NCBI GenBank assembly: GCA_003166915.1
Contig: PMUK01000182.1
Coordinates: 286-32,570 of the forward strand
DNA from: Candidatus Cybelea palsarum
GTDB taxonomy: Bacteria > Vulcanimicrobiota > Vulcanimicrobiia > Vulcanimicrobiales > Vulcanimicrobiaceae
Length of the DNA: 32,285 nt
Reading direction: 5' to 3'
In this document: positions 32,180 through 32,285 of the stretch, piece by piece
How positions within the stretch are numbered: position 1 is the first letter of the stretch
How the letters are laid out: the number at the start of each line of letters is the position of its first letter
Program-made: the position numbers and the translations under genes
Notes under the pieces: generated by a model
Told to the model about the DNA's origin: nothing
Database searches by the model: none
The model's input: only the letters and a program-made list of their open reading frames with translations

Positions 32180-32285
32180 GGTTCGATCAATAACTTCAAA
32201 GCGTCGCCGGTGTCGAGCCTGTGGAAAGCGTCGCCGATTCGATCGAGTGAATAGGTATCCGAAATCAAACCGCTCAGCGGTAGCG
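32176..32285 (-). CDS. C-terminal end of a second zinc-type alcohol dehydrogenase (partial)
   Basis: Only the last ~36 codons are inside the window; the 5' part lies beyond 32285. The peptide (LPLSGLISDTYSLDRIGDAF, then HRLDTGDALKLLIEP and stop) matches the common MDR ending of the type F-x-L-x-x-I-x-x-A-F-x-x-L-x-x-G-x-x-L-K-x-x-I. The stop overlaps the start of the next dehydrogenase by 4 nt. Confidence 0.75.
   Translation of the reverse strand, partial: LPLSGLISDTYSLDRIGDAFHRLDTGDALKLLIEP

Overview
The window is a GC-rich (roughly 60%), gene-dense bacterial chromosome segment. It has short intergenic spaces, many 4-nt start/stop overlaps and frequent GTG/TTG starts. Diderm-style lipoproteins, a cytochrome bd oxidase, RibBA and an unusual purine gene set make an uncultured lineage such as Eremiobacterota/WPS-2 or a relative my best guess. 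That placement is inference from gene content only.

Layout. Positions 1-280 (minus) hold the start of a gene whose first ~40 codons look like PurM and whose following codons look like Mfd. Positions 316-2687 (plus) are pepA-panB. From 20549 down to 2769 almost everything is on the minus strand. In transcription order this is purB, purC with a PurE-like tail, purL, purQ, a PurS-like gene, a PurP, a secreted protein, cydA, cydB, a second divergent PurP, tpx, guaA, purD, a Bax-inhibitor-1 family membrane protein, purF and an XRE regulator. Positions 20611-22239 (plus) encode an OppA-type binding lipoprotein. Positions 27364-22236 (minus) form an operon HTH-ribBA, ribH, mtnA, holA, MFS. Positions 27608-29209 (plus) carry a frameshifted small lipoprotein and a beta-propeller-like lipoprotein. 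Positions 29329-31150 (plus) are a TetR regulator with its MFS efflux pump behind a perfect 13-bp-arm operator. Positions 31175-32285 (minus) are two zinc alcohol dehydrogenases, the second cut by the window edge.

How the genes work together. The minus-strand block covers most of de novo IMP synthesis (PurF, PurD, PurL/Q/S, PurC, PurB) plus GuaA for GMP. The formylation step appears to use archaeal-type PurP (formate plus ATP) rather than folate-dependent PurH, and no purH, purN or purK is visible here. One PurP copy keeps the canonical ATP-grasp motifs and the other has lost several of them. PurC carries a C-terminal PurE-like domain in the order of animal PAICS but without the PurE catalytic motifs, and PurB resembles animal ADSL. 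The second notable system is the riboflavin operon. RibBA has an N-terminal XRE-type DNA-binding domain. Its promoter (TTGACA, 16 bp, TAGGCT) sits so close to the ATG that the mRNA should be leaderless. A CTTNACA-N2-TGTNAAG dyad covers the -35 box and no FMN riboswitch is apparent, which suggests an autoregulated enzyme-repressor.

Several other genes (purF, tetR, perhaps the XRE gene) also have -10 boxes 5-8 nt before the start codon, so leaderless transcription may be common in this genome.
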